Shown here: positions 30,425-37,033 of the stretch, piece after piece
Position numbering within the stretch: position 1 is the first letter of the stretch
Layout of the letters: every line of letters starts with the position of its first letter
Source: Halanaerobium saccharolyticum
GTDB lineage: Bacteria > Bacillota > Halanaerobiia > Halanaerobiales > Halanaerobiaceae
Length of the DNA stretch: 37,047 bases
Direction of reading: 5' to 3'
Assembly (NCBI RefSeq): GCF_004362045.1
Contig: NZ_SNWX01000032.1
Coordinates: 1 to 37,047, forward strand
Made by a program: the position numbers and the translations under genes
The notes under the pieces: generated by a model
Databases searched by the model: none
The model's input: the letters and a program-made list of their open reading frames with translations, nothing else
Told to the model about the DNA's origin: nothing

Positions 30425-30646
30425 TTAAGCACCTCTCACTTTGATTTCCAGCCTGATTTCTTTGAAGCTTTCGCTAAGGTCTATCTCAAAGTCTGTATAA
30501 TTAGCACTTTCCAGCGCTCTTTCAATGACCGGGCCAGCAAGTTTAATCCTTTTTCCTTCATTTTCCCGTTTTACGCTTTTAATCAAATCTGCCATATCGT
30601 CTTTAGTCGTCTGGTCAACATTCCCATTAACTATTACTGGTTTCAT
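30425..30646 (-). CDS. Small hypothetical protein
   Basis: This protein of about 73 residues starts at ATG 30646 (MKPVIVNGNV) after GGGGTGGTGAAAGAG. The in-frame extension to 30742 overlaps a convincing zinc-ribbon gene in another frame and is discarded. Strand-helix-strand pattern; no family recognised. Its start overlaps the end of the zinc-ribbon gene. Confidence 0.6.
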   Translation of the reverse strand: MKPVIVNGNVDQTTKDDMADLIKSVKRENEGKRIKLAGPVIERALESANYTDFEIDLSESFKEIRLEIKVRGA

Positions 30647-30803
30647 CTCTTTCACCACCCCTAATAAATTTAGCGCCTGTTTTGCCACCACATTCTTCAC
30701 ATGTTGTTCCATATACAGTCCAGTTTTCAGTTGACTCCTCATGATTTATTGGAGCTTCTTTTCCGCACTCCATACAAACTATTTCAATATTTGAAATTGA
30801 CAT
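30627..30803 (-). CDS. Zinc-ribbon 58-residue protein
   Basis: ATG at 30803 with AAGGAGTGAGGAA, stop at 30627-30629. CMECG and CEECG spaced by 22 residues form a zinc ribbon. It lies 5 bp after the replication initiator gene. The two Cys pairs and good ribosome-binding site make it more credible than the overlapping frame. Function unknown. Confidence 0.7.
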   Translation of the reverse strand: MSISNIEIVCMECGKEAPINHEESTENWTVYGTTCEECGGKTGAKFIRGGERDETSNS

Positions 30804-30807
30804 TTCC

Positions 30808-31551
30808 TCACTCCTTAAATCTATCCCAATCGTCTATGAAATGGTCTTTCCACTTGTAGTCGCAATTATCAGGACTGTCTTTATTTTTAGCATTTTTAGC
30901 AGCTGTCTTAAGATCGTCAATATCTTCAATGCCTTTTTGGGTCCAATCGTTCAATACTGCTCGACAATATGCCAGGGGTTTATCTTTTTCGACTGAAATC
31001 TTGCAGGCTTTCAAAATTACTGCCTCTGACATTTGCTGCAGGTAGTTTTCGAACTTATCCACATTTTCTTCAAAGAAAATTTTGAATTTCTTTTTCTTAT
31101 TTTCATTATTTTTCATTATTAAATCATTATTAACATTATTGTTTGTGTGTTTTTGATGTGTTTTTGATGTGTTTTGGTTATGCTTTTGATATGTTTTTGC
31201 GTCGTTTTTACAATTATCTAAACCTTGATAATCGCTATAATTTAGCACCTTAACGACCGTCTTTTTAGTGTCGCTTTTATAACTTATCATTTCTTGATTG
31301 GTCAAAAGTTTTAGAAAGTTTTTAACTTTTGTATTTGACCAACCCCAGCGATCACAAAGTTTTCTAATTGAAGTTATCATTTCCCCTGGCTCGACCTTTA
31401 CAACTTCATTCCCCAGCAGAACTTCATTTTCTTTATGATTAACCGAAAGCAGTATATCTATCCAAGCTTGACCTTTCGCAAAAGGTTTATCCTGCCAGAG
31501 AATATTATTCTGCATTTTTCTATGAAGAGAAATCCATCCTTGAGCTCCCAC
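30808..31551 (-). CDS. Replication initiator / replisome organizer (DnaD-like)
   Basis: The 247-residue protein has an N-terminal winged helix with GWISLHRKM, KGQAWIDILLSVNH, SIRKLCDRWGWSNTKVKNFLKLL, as in phage replisome organizers that melt the origin and load helicase. A low-complexity Asn/Gln/His/Lys/Thr linker follows (about 118-145), then a C-terminal helical domain ending in WKDHFIDDWDRFKE. The linker is encoded by the repeats at 31150-31204. No helicase gene is present, so host helicase would be recruited. GTG start after AAGGGGTTGATTAG. Confidence 0.85.
   Translation of the reverse strand: MGAQGWISLHRKMQNNILWQDKPFAKGQAWIDILLSVNHKENEVLLGNEVVKVEPGEMITSIRKLCDRWGWSNTKVKNFLKLLTNQEMISYKSDTKKTVVKVLNYSDYQGLDNCKNDAKTYQKHNQNTSKTHQKHTNNNVNNDLIMKNNENKKKKFKIFFEENVDKFENYLQQMSEAVILKACKISVEKDKPLAYCRAVLNDWTQKGIEDIDDLKTAAKNAKNKDSPDNCDYKWKDHFIDDWDRFKE
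31099..31204. other. Candidate replication origin: iterons beside an AT-rich stretch
   Basis: Within the initiator gene, five units with 11-bp period lie at 31150-31204: TTTTTGATGTG twice perfectly, then TTTTGGTTATG, CTTTTGATATG and TTTTTGCGTCG. Immediately left (31099-31149) is very AT-rich DNA with repeated TCATTATT. Iterons inside the initiator gene next to an AT-rich unwinding region is the lambda O plan. Function inferred. Confidence 0.5.
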
Positions 31552-31555
31552 CTAA

Positions 31556-32092
31556 TCAACCCCTTGTGTCACCTTCTAAAGCATTTAGCAAATCTTTAAG
31601 TTCTTTGTTTAATTCAAACCGATCAGGTCTAACTGGCATAACTAAGCCAACCAGATTTCCGTTGTCAGAATAAATTGCGACAATAGAAATTTCACTCTTG
31701 ATTTTTAATTGATAACCTTCAAAAATTTGATAATAATTATCTTGCATTACACCAACGCAATTGTTGGTATAATAAAGTCTATATTCATCATCAAATATAA
31801 ACTTAGATGCTTTTGCCGGTTCAAAACTATCTAGTTTTTCAAATAATTCTCCGATATCCGGGCCATCTCCACTCAAAGTCATTCCATAGGTGGAGCACTT
31901 ATCTCCAACTTCTAAATCTGGTATATAGGCATTTCTTTTTAATGAAGAATATTTACTCTTGAATCTATTAAACTGATTTTGATTCATCCTAATTAAAAAA
32001 TACGTATTAGTTACCCAATAAGTGTTTTCTTCTTCCCGCCAACAATGAACATTATCTTTCTTTAACTCCTTAATTGCTTTTTTAATTTTCAT
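31556..32092 (-). CDS. Hypothetical early protein
   Basis: This 178-residue alpha/beta protein has NGNLVGLVMPVRPDRFE near the C-terminus (about 145-161). No confident family. It is encoded directly upstream of the replication initiator, 4 bp apart, so a replication or regulation role is possible. Confidence 0.65.
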   Translation of the reverse strand: MKIKKAIKELKKDNVHCWREEENTYWVTNTYFLIRMNQNQFNRFKSKYSSLKRNAYIPDLEVGDKCSTYGMTLSGDGPDIGELFEKLDSFEPAKASKFIFDDEYRLYYTNNCVGVMQDNYYQIFEGYQLKIKSEISIVAIYSDNGNLVGLVMPVRPDRFELNKELKDLLNALEGDTRG

Positions 32093-32450
32093 TAGGCCTT
32101 TCCTCCTCTAATAGTTTTGATTTTCTCAACCTCAGATTACTAAATTTAATCTTTTCTTTCTCCAGTATTTCATTTGCCCGCCAGAATGGATTATCGTCAC
32201 TTCTGAAAAAGAAATACATTGTCTGACCTAATTCCTTATCAAAATAAATGGCCTCGTAAAGTTCCATATTTGCCTCTTTCTCGTCAATCTTCTTTTCGAT
32301 AGCCTTTTGTACCTTAATCTCAATCGTCTGCTCGTTTGATACGAGATTATCCAAATATTCGTCGGCTGTTAAGACAGTTCCGACCGCAATTCCAATAGAA
32401 AAGACCATGATGAAAAAACTGAATGCTATTTTTTTGTTAATTGTCATCAT
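32082..32450 (-). CDS. Membrane-anchored hypothetical protein
   Basis: In this protein of about 122 residues an N-terminal hydrophobic segment (about 8-28, FSFFIMVFSIGIAVGTVL) acts as a signal anchor, with a charged helical remainder expected outside or peripheral. No lipobox. I prefer ATG 32450 to 32456 for spacing from GGAG. Overlaps the neighbours at both ends. Function unknown. Confidence 0.6.
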   Translation of the reverse strand: MMTINKKIAFSFFIMVFSIGIAVGTVLTADEYLDNLVSNEQTIEIKVQKAIEKKIDEKEANMELYEAIYFDKELGQTMYFFFRSDDNPFWRANEILEKEKIKFSNLRLRKSKLLEEERPNEN

Positions 32451-32674
32451 TTCCATCGCTCCAGGTTGTTAATGTTTTTAAATTCTGATATATTATAGTT
32501 AGATTGTTTTTTCTTAACTAGCTTAGCTGATTCGAACTCAGCTGAGCTTTTTCTGCTTTTTCTCCATAATTTTCTGATGTTTTCAAAAAGAAAGAGAATG
32601 ATTTTCTGTAATAAAAAACTCCAGATCATTCCCATTATGAATGTTTGTAGTAATAACTTCTCTATCTCTGTCAT
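32447..32674 (-). CDS. Small membrane protein
   Basis: This 75-residue protein has one hydrophobic helix (about 8-30, LQTFIMGMIWSFLLQKIILFLF) followed by a basic cytoplasmic-type tail. Overlaps the next membrane-anchored protein, suggesting they work together. Function unknown. Confidence 0.6.
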   Translation of the reverse strand: MTEIEKLLLQTFIMGMIWSFLLQKIILFLFENIRKLWRKSRKSSAEFESAKLVKKKQSNYNISEFKNINNLERWK

Positions 32675-32686
32675 TAATTTCCCTCC

Positions 32687-32848
32687 TCAATCAGTCTTTT
32701 CTGTAAATTCAATTCTATCTGAGTATTTTCTTTCAATATATCCTACATTGGTCTCATTAATTACTTTTCCATCGTCATTAATCTGAACAGCTACAATGTG
32801 CATTAAGTTTCCAACTTTGTGAGGGTTTAATTTTAGTGTAAATTTCAT
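32687..32848 (-). CDS. Small hypothetical protein (53 residues)
   Basis: ATG at 32848, overlapping the previous stop (TAATG), TGA at 32687-32689 leading into GGAGGG of the next gene. Beta-rich: a strand pattern KVGNLMHIVAVQINDDGKVI. No family recognised. Confidence 0.6.
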   Translation of the reverse strand: MKFTLKLNPHKVGNLMHIVAVQINDDGKVINETNVGYIERKYSDRIEFTEKTD

Positions 32849-33126
32849 TATTTATTTTCCTTTATAATTCTTAATGCTTTTTCTAAACCTGCAATATTTC
32901 CGGCCCTCCAGGATGTGTTGTCATCTCTTCTTGCCTGTTTCGAAATTTCTAGAGCCTTTTTTATTTCTTTAGCTGCAGCTGGCTTACCCTGCTGCGCTTT
33001 TAGCATATCTTTATTTATTTCTCGTAATTCTTTCAGTAGTTCTTTTTTAGTGCCTGTTCTTTCATATCTTTTGATAAGATCATAAACATCAAGTTCTATT
33101 TTTTTGATTTTTTTGAATTCAATCAT
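32848..33126 (-). CDS. Hypothetical helical protein
   Basis: The 92-residue, highly charged all-helical protein contains RDDNTSWRAGNIAGLEKALRI. No family recognised. GGGGGGTCAATAAT precedes the ATG. Confidence 0.6.
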   Translation of the reverse strand: MIEFKKIKKIELDVYDLIKRYERTGTKKELLKELREINKDMLKAQQGKPAAAKEIKKALEISKQARRDDNTSWRAGNIAGLEKALRIIKENK

Positions 33127-33142
33127 TATTATTGACCCCCCT

Positions 33143-33424
33143 CTATTTAACTACCCTTATTTCTTTAAAAGGTTTTTTATCTATAACTTCTTCTCCATAA
33201 AACCAACTTAAAAATGTATCTCTCGGGATCCGCCAGGACTGATTGATTTTTTTTGCTCCTGGTATGTCTCCAGCTGCTATAGCATCATAAACTTTTCTTT
33301 TGCTGATTCCTAAAAGTTCAGATAAATGATTAGCAGTTAAGGCAAAAGGTAGTTTCATTCTCTCTTCTTCTATTTTTTCTTCAAGTATTTCTCTTGCCTG
33401 AATAGTTATATCCAATTTTCTCAC
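33143..33424 (-). CDS. Excisionase-like helix-turn-helix protein
   Basis: This 93-residue protein contains TANHLSELLGISKRKVYDAIAAGDIPGAKKINQSWRIPRDTFLSWF, in parts, the MerR/excisionase-type winged HTH with the wing turn IPGAKK and SWRIPRD (motif around 30-75). Such proteins can act as excisionase or as early regulators. Its distance from the integrase and place beside the antirepressor leave both open. GTG start with weak ribosome-binding site. Confidence 0.75.
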   Translation of the reverse strand: MRKLDITIQAREILEEKIEEERMKLPFALTANHLSELLGISKRKVYDAIAAGDIPGAKKINQSWRIPRDTFLSWFYGEEVIDKKPFKEIRVVK

Positions 33425-33428
33425 CCAC

Positions 33429-34154
33429 TTAAGCTGAATACTTAATAACTAATTTCTCAACTACCATTGTATAAATTTCTTTCAGTCTTGGTTCCTCTTC
33501 AATTACATCAAGTTTATTTACTTGCCTAATCTTTGATTTTTTAGCTCCAGCCTGCTCTAACCTGTCTTTTAAATTATTTAGCCTGACATCGAGTCTGCAT
33601 CTTGCTCTATTTTCCAAAATGTCATAACTCTGTTTTCTAATTTCCCTGTAATTTTTGTTTCTAAAAGCTATACTGTTAATTTGCTGATTAACCCAGTTTC
33701 TCCAATCCTCGTCAGTATGGATTATTGCACCTTTAATTGTTTCGATTTGTTTTTCTTGATGATCAACTTTCTGTTTTAATTCTTTTACTGATTCAGCTTG
33801 CATAATTATTAAGTCTTCTACTGAATTTGGTTTTGAAATATACTGGCCGGTTTTTCTGATTTCAGGTATCACTTCATGAGTTATCCATCTCTTAAATTTC
33901 TTAGCTTCTGGCTTTCTGCTACCTAATACTAAATTATAAAGGCCAAATTCATTAACTAAGTTTGTTTCTCCAACTCTACCCCCTAGATTCAATCTAGTCA
34001 CTTCGTCAGCATCTAATCTTTTAACAGCATCAGTAGTATTTTTTATATCTAAAGAATCACAAACATCTTTTGCAACAAATAAAACCTGATCATTTCTTTT
34101 TAAAGTTCTTACTTCTCCAAAATTTTTATTTTCAAATATTTTAATATTGCTCAT
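33429..34154 (-). CDS. Antirepressor with Bro-N and ORF6C-type domains
   Basis: This 241-residue protein has a Bro-N domain at 1-105 (FVAKDVCDSLDIKNTTDAVKRL, NEFGLYNLVLGSRKPEAKKF, ITHEVIPEIRKTGQY). A coiled coil (115-145) and a C-terminal ORF6C-like domain (150-241) follow. Such proteins counteract the CI-type repressor at induction. A repressor-operator-like dyad lies in its leader (34170-34184). ATAGGAGGTAAAAA precedes the ATG. Confidence 0.85.
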   Translation of the reverse strand: MSNIKIFENKNFGEVRTLKRNDQVLFVAKDVCDSLDIKNTTDAVKRLDADEVTRLNLGGRVGETNLVNEFGLYNLVLGSRKPEAKKFKRWITHEVIPEIRKTGQYISKPNSVEDLIIMQAESVKELKQKVDHQEKQIETIKGAIIHTDEDWRNWVNQQINSIAFRNKNYREIRKQSYDILENRARCRLDVRLNNLKDRLEQAGAKKSKIRQVNKLDVIEEEPRLKEIYTMVVEKLVIKYSA

Positions 34155-34169
34155 TTTTTACCTCCTATA

Positions 34170-34184
34170 TTCACTATTTACGAA
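34170..34184. promoter_or_regulatory. Operator-like dyad upstream of the antirepressor
   Basis: TTCACTATTTACGAA, the reverse of TTCGTAAATAGTGAA, matches the imperfect dyad TTCRY-N5-RYGAA also found at 34454-34468 and, degenerate, at 34576-34590 and 34597-34611. It lies between the Cro-like gene and the antirepressor start. Repressor or Cro binding is inferred from repetition in the control region. Confidence 0.5.
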
Positions 34185-34199
34185 CCTTTGCGCAAAAAA

Positions 34200-34436
34200 T
34201 TATTTGCTTTTGTTCTCTCCTACTTCTTCATAGTTCGATTCTTCAAAAATTTGAGTCATGCTGACATCCAAAGCTAATGTTATTTTTCTTAAAGCCCTGA
34301 GACTCGGGTCAGCATTCTCATTTTCAATTTCAGAAAGATAATTTCTTGAAAGATCAGCTTTTTTTGCTAACTCATTTTGCCTCATCCTTTTTTCTACTCT
34401 CAATTCTTTAATTAATTGCCCTATTGACTTACTCAC
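34200..34436 (-). CDS. Cro-like XRE-family regulator
   Basis: The 78-residue protein is essentially one XRE HTH domain (IGQLIKELRVEKRMRQNELAKKADLSRNYLSEIENENADPSLRALRKI, in parts, 5-52) with a short acidic tail and no protease domain. It is divergent from the CI-type repressor and closely resembles its HTH, so it likely plays the Cro role and binds the same operators. GTG start after AGGAGGTGGTTTAA. Confidence 0.85.
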   Translation of the reverse strand: MSKSIGQLIKELRVEKRMRQNELAKKADLSRNYLSEIENENADPSLRALRKITLALDVSMTQIFEESNYEEVGENKSK

Positions 34437-34453
34437 TTAAACCACCTCCTTTT

Positions 34454-34468
34454 TTCGTAAATATTGAA
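34454..34468. promoter_or_regulatory. Operator-like dyad upstream of cro
   Basis: TTCGTAAATATTGAA, one base from the dyad at 34170-34184, lies just downstream of the predicted cro promoter and 18 bp before the cro start. A regulator bound here would block early transcription. Confidence 0.5.
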
Positions 34469-34478
34469 TTCTAAAATT

Positions 34479-34507
34479 ATTATATAAACTAAAGTTCATT
34501 ATAGCAA
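34479..34507 (-). promoter_or_regulatory. Predicted early (cro) promoter, leftward
   Basis: On the - strand, -35 TTGCTA (34507-34502), a 17-bp spacer and a perfect -10 TATAAT (34484-34479). An overlapping extended -10 TGCTATAAT (-10 at 34503-34498) is an alternative. Either would drive the whole leftward early operon. Confidence 0.6.
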
Positions 34508-34575
34508 AACCCATAAAATATAATTATGGACTCTTAAAAGCGGTTAGGTAATATTAACTCTTTAATTCTTTGATG

Positions 34576-34611
34576 TTCGTAGAAAGTTAACAAATTTTCT
34601 CTTTACACGAA
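34576..34611. promoter_or_regulatory. Two operator-like sites at the repressor promoter
   Basis: TTCGT-N5-GTTAA (34576-34590) and TTCTC-N5-ACGAA (34597-34611) are variants of the control-region dyad. The second covers the -35 of the rightward promoter. An outer inverted pair ATGTTCGT (34573-34580)/ACGAACAT (34606-34613) links them. This suggests repressor autoregulation. Confidence 0.45.
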
Positions 34612-34630
34612 CATAATAATGTATTATAAT
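34602..34630 (+). promoter_or_regulatory. Predicted repressor promoter, rightward
   Basis: -35 TTTACA (34602-34607), 17-bp spacer, -10 TATAAT (34625-34630), 44 bp before the repressor ATG. It would transcribe repressor, two membrane proteins and integrase as one lysogeny operon, since the gaps between these genes are 15, 3 and 3 bp. Confidence 0.75.
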
Positions 34631-34673
34631 GTAATTGTACAATCATAGTGAACATACAGAAAGGAGCAAAATT

Positions 34674-35285
34674 ATGAGTTTGGGCGAAAAAATTAAAAAG
34701 ATTAGAAAAGAAGCTGGTTATACTCAATCAGATTTAAGAGAAAAAGCTAATATATCTAAAGGTTATTTATCTGAAATAGAGAATGATAAGCAAGAACCTT
34801 CTTTAAAAGTACTTAGAAGAATAGCTAAAGCTTTAGGTATATCCTCCTCTTACCTTTTAAGCGAATTTGAAAACCACGAAAATAAAATAGAAGGATATAA
34901 AGAATTTGAAATTATACCAGTGTTAGGTTCAATAGCAGCAGGCCAACCTGTATTTGCTGAGGAAAACATTAAAGAATATGCAAAAGTTCCTACTGAGAAA
35001 GTTCAAAACGGTCAATATTTTTATTTAGAAGTTAGCGGCGACAGTATGATCGGAGCTGGGATTCATGAAGGCGATTTAGTTTTGGTTAGAAAACAAAACG
35101 ATGTAGCACATAAAGAAATAGCGGTTGTTATGGTTAATGCTCATGATGCCACTTTAAAGAGAGTCTTCAAGCAAAACGGCAATGTAATTTTACAGCCAGA
35201 GAACAAAAAGTATGATCCAATTTTTATTAAAAGTAAAGACGCAAGAATTATTGGCAAAGTTGTTGGTCTCACAAGATCATTTTAA
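34674..35285 (+). CDS. CI/LexA-type prophage repressor
   Basis: This 203-residue protein has an N-terminal XRE HTH (5-60, IKKIRKEAGYTQSDLREKANISKGYLSEIE in parts) and a C-terminal S24 peptidase domain. Cleavage site Ala89-Gly90 (SIAAGQ), Ser124 in SGDSM and Lys162 in ATLKRVF form the self-cleavage machinery, so induction should follow the host SOS response. I start it at ATG 34674, after AAAGGAGCAAAATT; the longer frame to 34635 begins within the promoter leader. All catalytic residues are intact. Confidence 0.93.
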   Translation: MSLGEKIKKIRKEAGYTQSDLREKANISKGYLSEIENDKQEPSLKVLRRIAKALGISSSYLLSEFENHENKIEGYKEFEIIPVLGSIAAGQPVFAEENIKEYAKVPTEKVQNGQYFYLEVSGDSMIGAGIHEGDLVLVRKQNDVAHKEIAVVMVNAHDATLKRVFKQNGNVILQPENKKYDPIFIKSKDARIIGKVVGLTRSF

Positions 35286-35300
35286 AAAAGGGGGCAAATT

Positions 35301-35555
35301 ATGACAGATGTAATTTTAGGAATACTTTGGTTTTTTACAGCAGGAAGTTGGTTATTGTCAGCAATAGTTTTCTATTTTTCTTTCAGCGGAATGCGTTCAA
35401 TGGTTTTGATGGGTTCAAATTATGGTTTATTTGGAGCTTTTCAAGGTATAGCTTTCGGGATTATGCTTATTGCGGTCGGTACTATTTTTGGAGGTTTAGC
35501 AGCTTTAATTTCAGAAGTTAGAAACACTAGGCAAGTTTTGCAAAAGGAGGAATAA
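35301..35555 (+). CDS. Small membrane protein in the lysogeny operon
   Basis: This 84-residue protein has two predicted transmembrane segments (about 4-28 and 44-70) and a short charged C-terminal tail. It is transcribed with the repressor, so likely expressed in the lysogen. Proteins in this position often alter the host or exclude other phages, but no family is recognised. Confidence 0.65.
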   Translation: MTDVILGILWFFTAGSWLLSAIVFYFSFSGMRSMVLMGSNYGLFGAFQGIAFGIMLIAVGTIFGGLAALISEVRNTRQVLQKEE

Positions 35556-35558
35556 ATC

Positions 35559-35789
35559 ATGGTAGGTTTCTTGCAGTTTCTCGGTATATTGTCAGCTTTA
35601 GGCGGGATGTTAGGTGTTTTTGAATTTGGATATATTGATTACGGATCAGGTATAATGGAAGCTAATCCATATTTAATTGGCGTTTATATCGCAAGTGGCC
35701 TTGTAGGTTTCGGACTTTTTTGGGCCTTAGCTGCTATAATTGATAATCTCAAAAAAATTAATGAAAAACTCAAAAAAGAAGGTGATTAA
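35559..35789 (+). CDS. Small membrane protein in the lysogeny operon
   Basis: This 76-residue protein has two hydrophobic segments (about 3-25 and 38-63, GVYIASGLVGFGLFWALAAI) and a Lys-rich tail (KKINEKLKKEGD). It has the same two-helix layout as the preceding protein, 3 bp away, so they may be distant paralogues or a complex. Function unknown; superinfection exclusion is a reasonable guess. Confidence 0.65.
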   Translation: MVGFLQFLGILSALGGMLGVFEFGYIDYGSGIMEANPYLIGVYIASGLVGFGLFWALAAIIDNLKKINEKLKKEGD

Positions 35790-35792
35790 TCA

Positions 35793-36965
35793 ATGGCAAG
35801 TGAACCCAGAAAGACTAAAGCAGGCAACTGGGAAGTATTTGTCTATATGGGCCGGGATTCTGAAGGTAAACAAATTAGAGAAAGCAGCACTTTCGATACA
35901 AAAAAAGAAGCTCAAAGGTGGGCCAGAGATAAAGAGCTAGAAAAAGAAACGGGCATCTTGATGGAATTTGCCAACATGACTTTCAAGCAGTATATTGACA
36001 GGTGGTTTGATGAGTATGTAGATGAGCAGCTGTCTCCTGTTACTCATGATAGGTACTATAATGTACTCTATCATCAAGTTCTAAAAATGCTGGGTAAATT
36101 AAAACTTAAAGAGATTCAGCCGGCTCACATTCAGTCTTACCTCACTTCTATTCGAAAGCGCGGCGGAAGTACAAAAACTCAACAATATCATTATGCGATT
36201 ATCTCTTCTGCTCTCACTTATGCCGATGAAATGAATTATATTTATCAAAATCCAATACAGAATGTCAGGAAGCCTGGTGGCAAAACTCAGCGAAAAGTCA
36301 CAAAGAAAAAGAAAAAAGTAAAAGCAATCAATAGAGATATGCTTAAAAAATGGCTAGAATTTGTTCAGGATTATGATCAGTATCTATTTGATTATTGTTA
36401 CATTGCAATTAATACCGGAATGTGTCTTGAGGAGATGATAGGCTCCAGGTGGAAGGATTTAAACTTTAGCAAGGGGATTATTACTGTTGAGCAGGTTGCT
36501 GTCTATGTTATCGGCAGAGGAACTGTATTTAAAGAGACTCCGAAAGCGGCTGATAGGTTTAGAAAGATACCTATATCAGATAGCCTAGCAAACTTTTATC
36601 GCGGTATCTGGAAAAGGCAGCAGGAAATGAAAATGCACTTAGGCGATGAATATAAGGACCATAATTTAATTCTTTGCAAAGATGATGGAGAACATTATGC
36701 TCCCAGAACTGTACAGAATAAAATAAGAAAAGCCAGAGAAGCTGGCGGCTTCCCTGACTGGATCACATCCCATATATTTCGACACACTTTTGCATCTCTA
36801 TTTTTAGCTGAAAACAAAAATATTAAAGAACTTCAAAAGTTACTCGGCCACTCTTCTTACGTGATTACTGCTGATACTTACAGCCATTTTCTAAAGAAAG
36901 ATTTTGAAAGAGCGAGAAATGATATTTCAAAAGCTGTAGGGTCCGTTTTCTCAGTGCAGGATTAG
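35793..36965 (+). CDS. int: Tyrosine integrase with Cys in place of the first catalytic Arg
   Basis: The 390-residue phage integrase has an AP2-like arm-binding region at about 1-55, a SAM-like core-binding domain at about 60-165 and a catalytic domain at about 185-375. The C-terminal box is intact: His327 and Arg330 (HIFR), His353 (LLGH) and Tyr363 (ADTYSHF). The first box reads NTGMCLEEMIGSRW instead of the usual TGxRxGE. The catalytic Arg is therefore Cys211 (TGT, one transition from CGT) and the Gly is Glu. The enzyme may be inactive or impaired. It lies next to the right att site, and its last codons overlap the arm-type repeats. Confidence 0.93.
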   Translation: MASEPRKTKAGNWEVFVYMGRDSEGKQIRESSTFDTKKEAQRWARDKELEKETGILMEFANMTFKQYIDRWFDEYVDEQLSPVTHDRYYNVLYHQVLKMLGKLKLKEIQPAHIQSYLTSIRKRGGSTKTQQYHYAIISSALTYADEMNYIYQNPIQNVRKPGGKTQRKVTKKKKKVKAINRDMLKKWLEFVQDYDQYLFDYCYIAINTGMCLEEMIGSRWKDLNFSKGIITVEQVAVYVIGRGTVFKETPKAADRFRKIPISDSLANFYRGIWKRQQEMKMHLGDEYKDHNLILCKDDGEHYAPRTVQNKIRKAREAGGFPDWITSHIFRHTFASLFLAENKNIKELQKLLGHSSYVITADTYSHFLKKDFERARNDISKAVGSVFSVQD

Positions 36966-36983
36966 TGCAGGATTTTGCACTGA
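36951..36983. repeat. Inverted repeat spanning the integrase stop
   Basis: TCAGTGCA (36951-36958) and TGCACTGA (36976-36983) form a perfect 8-bp dyad around the second arm repeat. It may help integrase or accessory protein binding. No T-run follows, so it is not a good terminator. Confidence 0.4.
36954..36975. repeat. Putative integrase arm-type sites, right (P side)
   Basis: A tandem repeat of GTGCAGGATT(A/T), same orientation and one mismatch from the left copy at 129-150. It overlaps the end of int (stop 36963-36965) and lies about 60 bp from the right att core. Confidence 0.55.
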
Positions 36984-37033
36984 CCATTCCCTATAATCCC
37001 TGTTATATTAATACTTTAGTTATTTTATGCGCA

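Noticed and set aside
30647-30742. N-terminal extension of the 30425-30646 gene
   Set aside because: A zinc-ribbon gene with CMECG/CEECG and a good ribosome-binding site occupies this DNA in another frame, and the internal ATG 30646 has its own Shine-Dalgarno sequence.
36951-36983. Terminator after the integrase
   Set aside because: The inverted repeat is not followed by a T-run and coincides with arm-type repeats, so a binding-site role is more likely.
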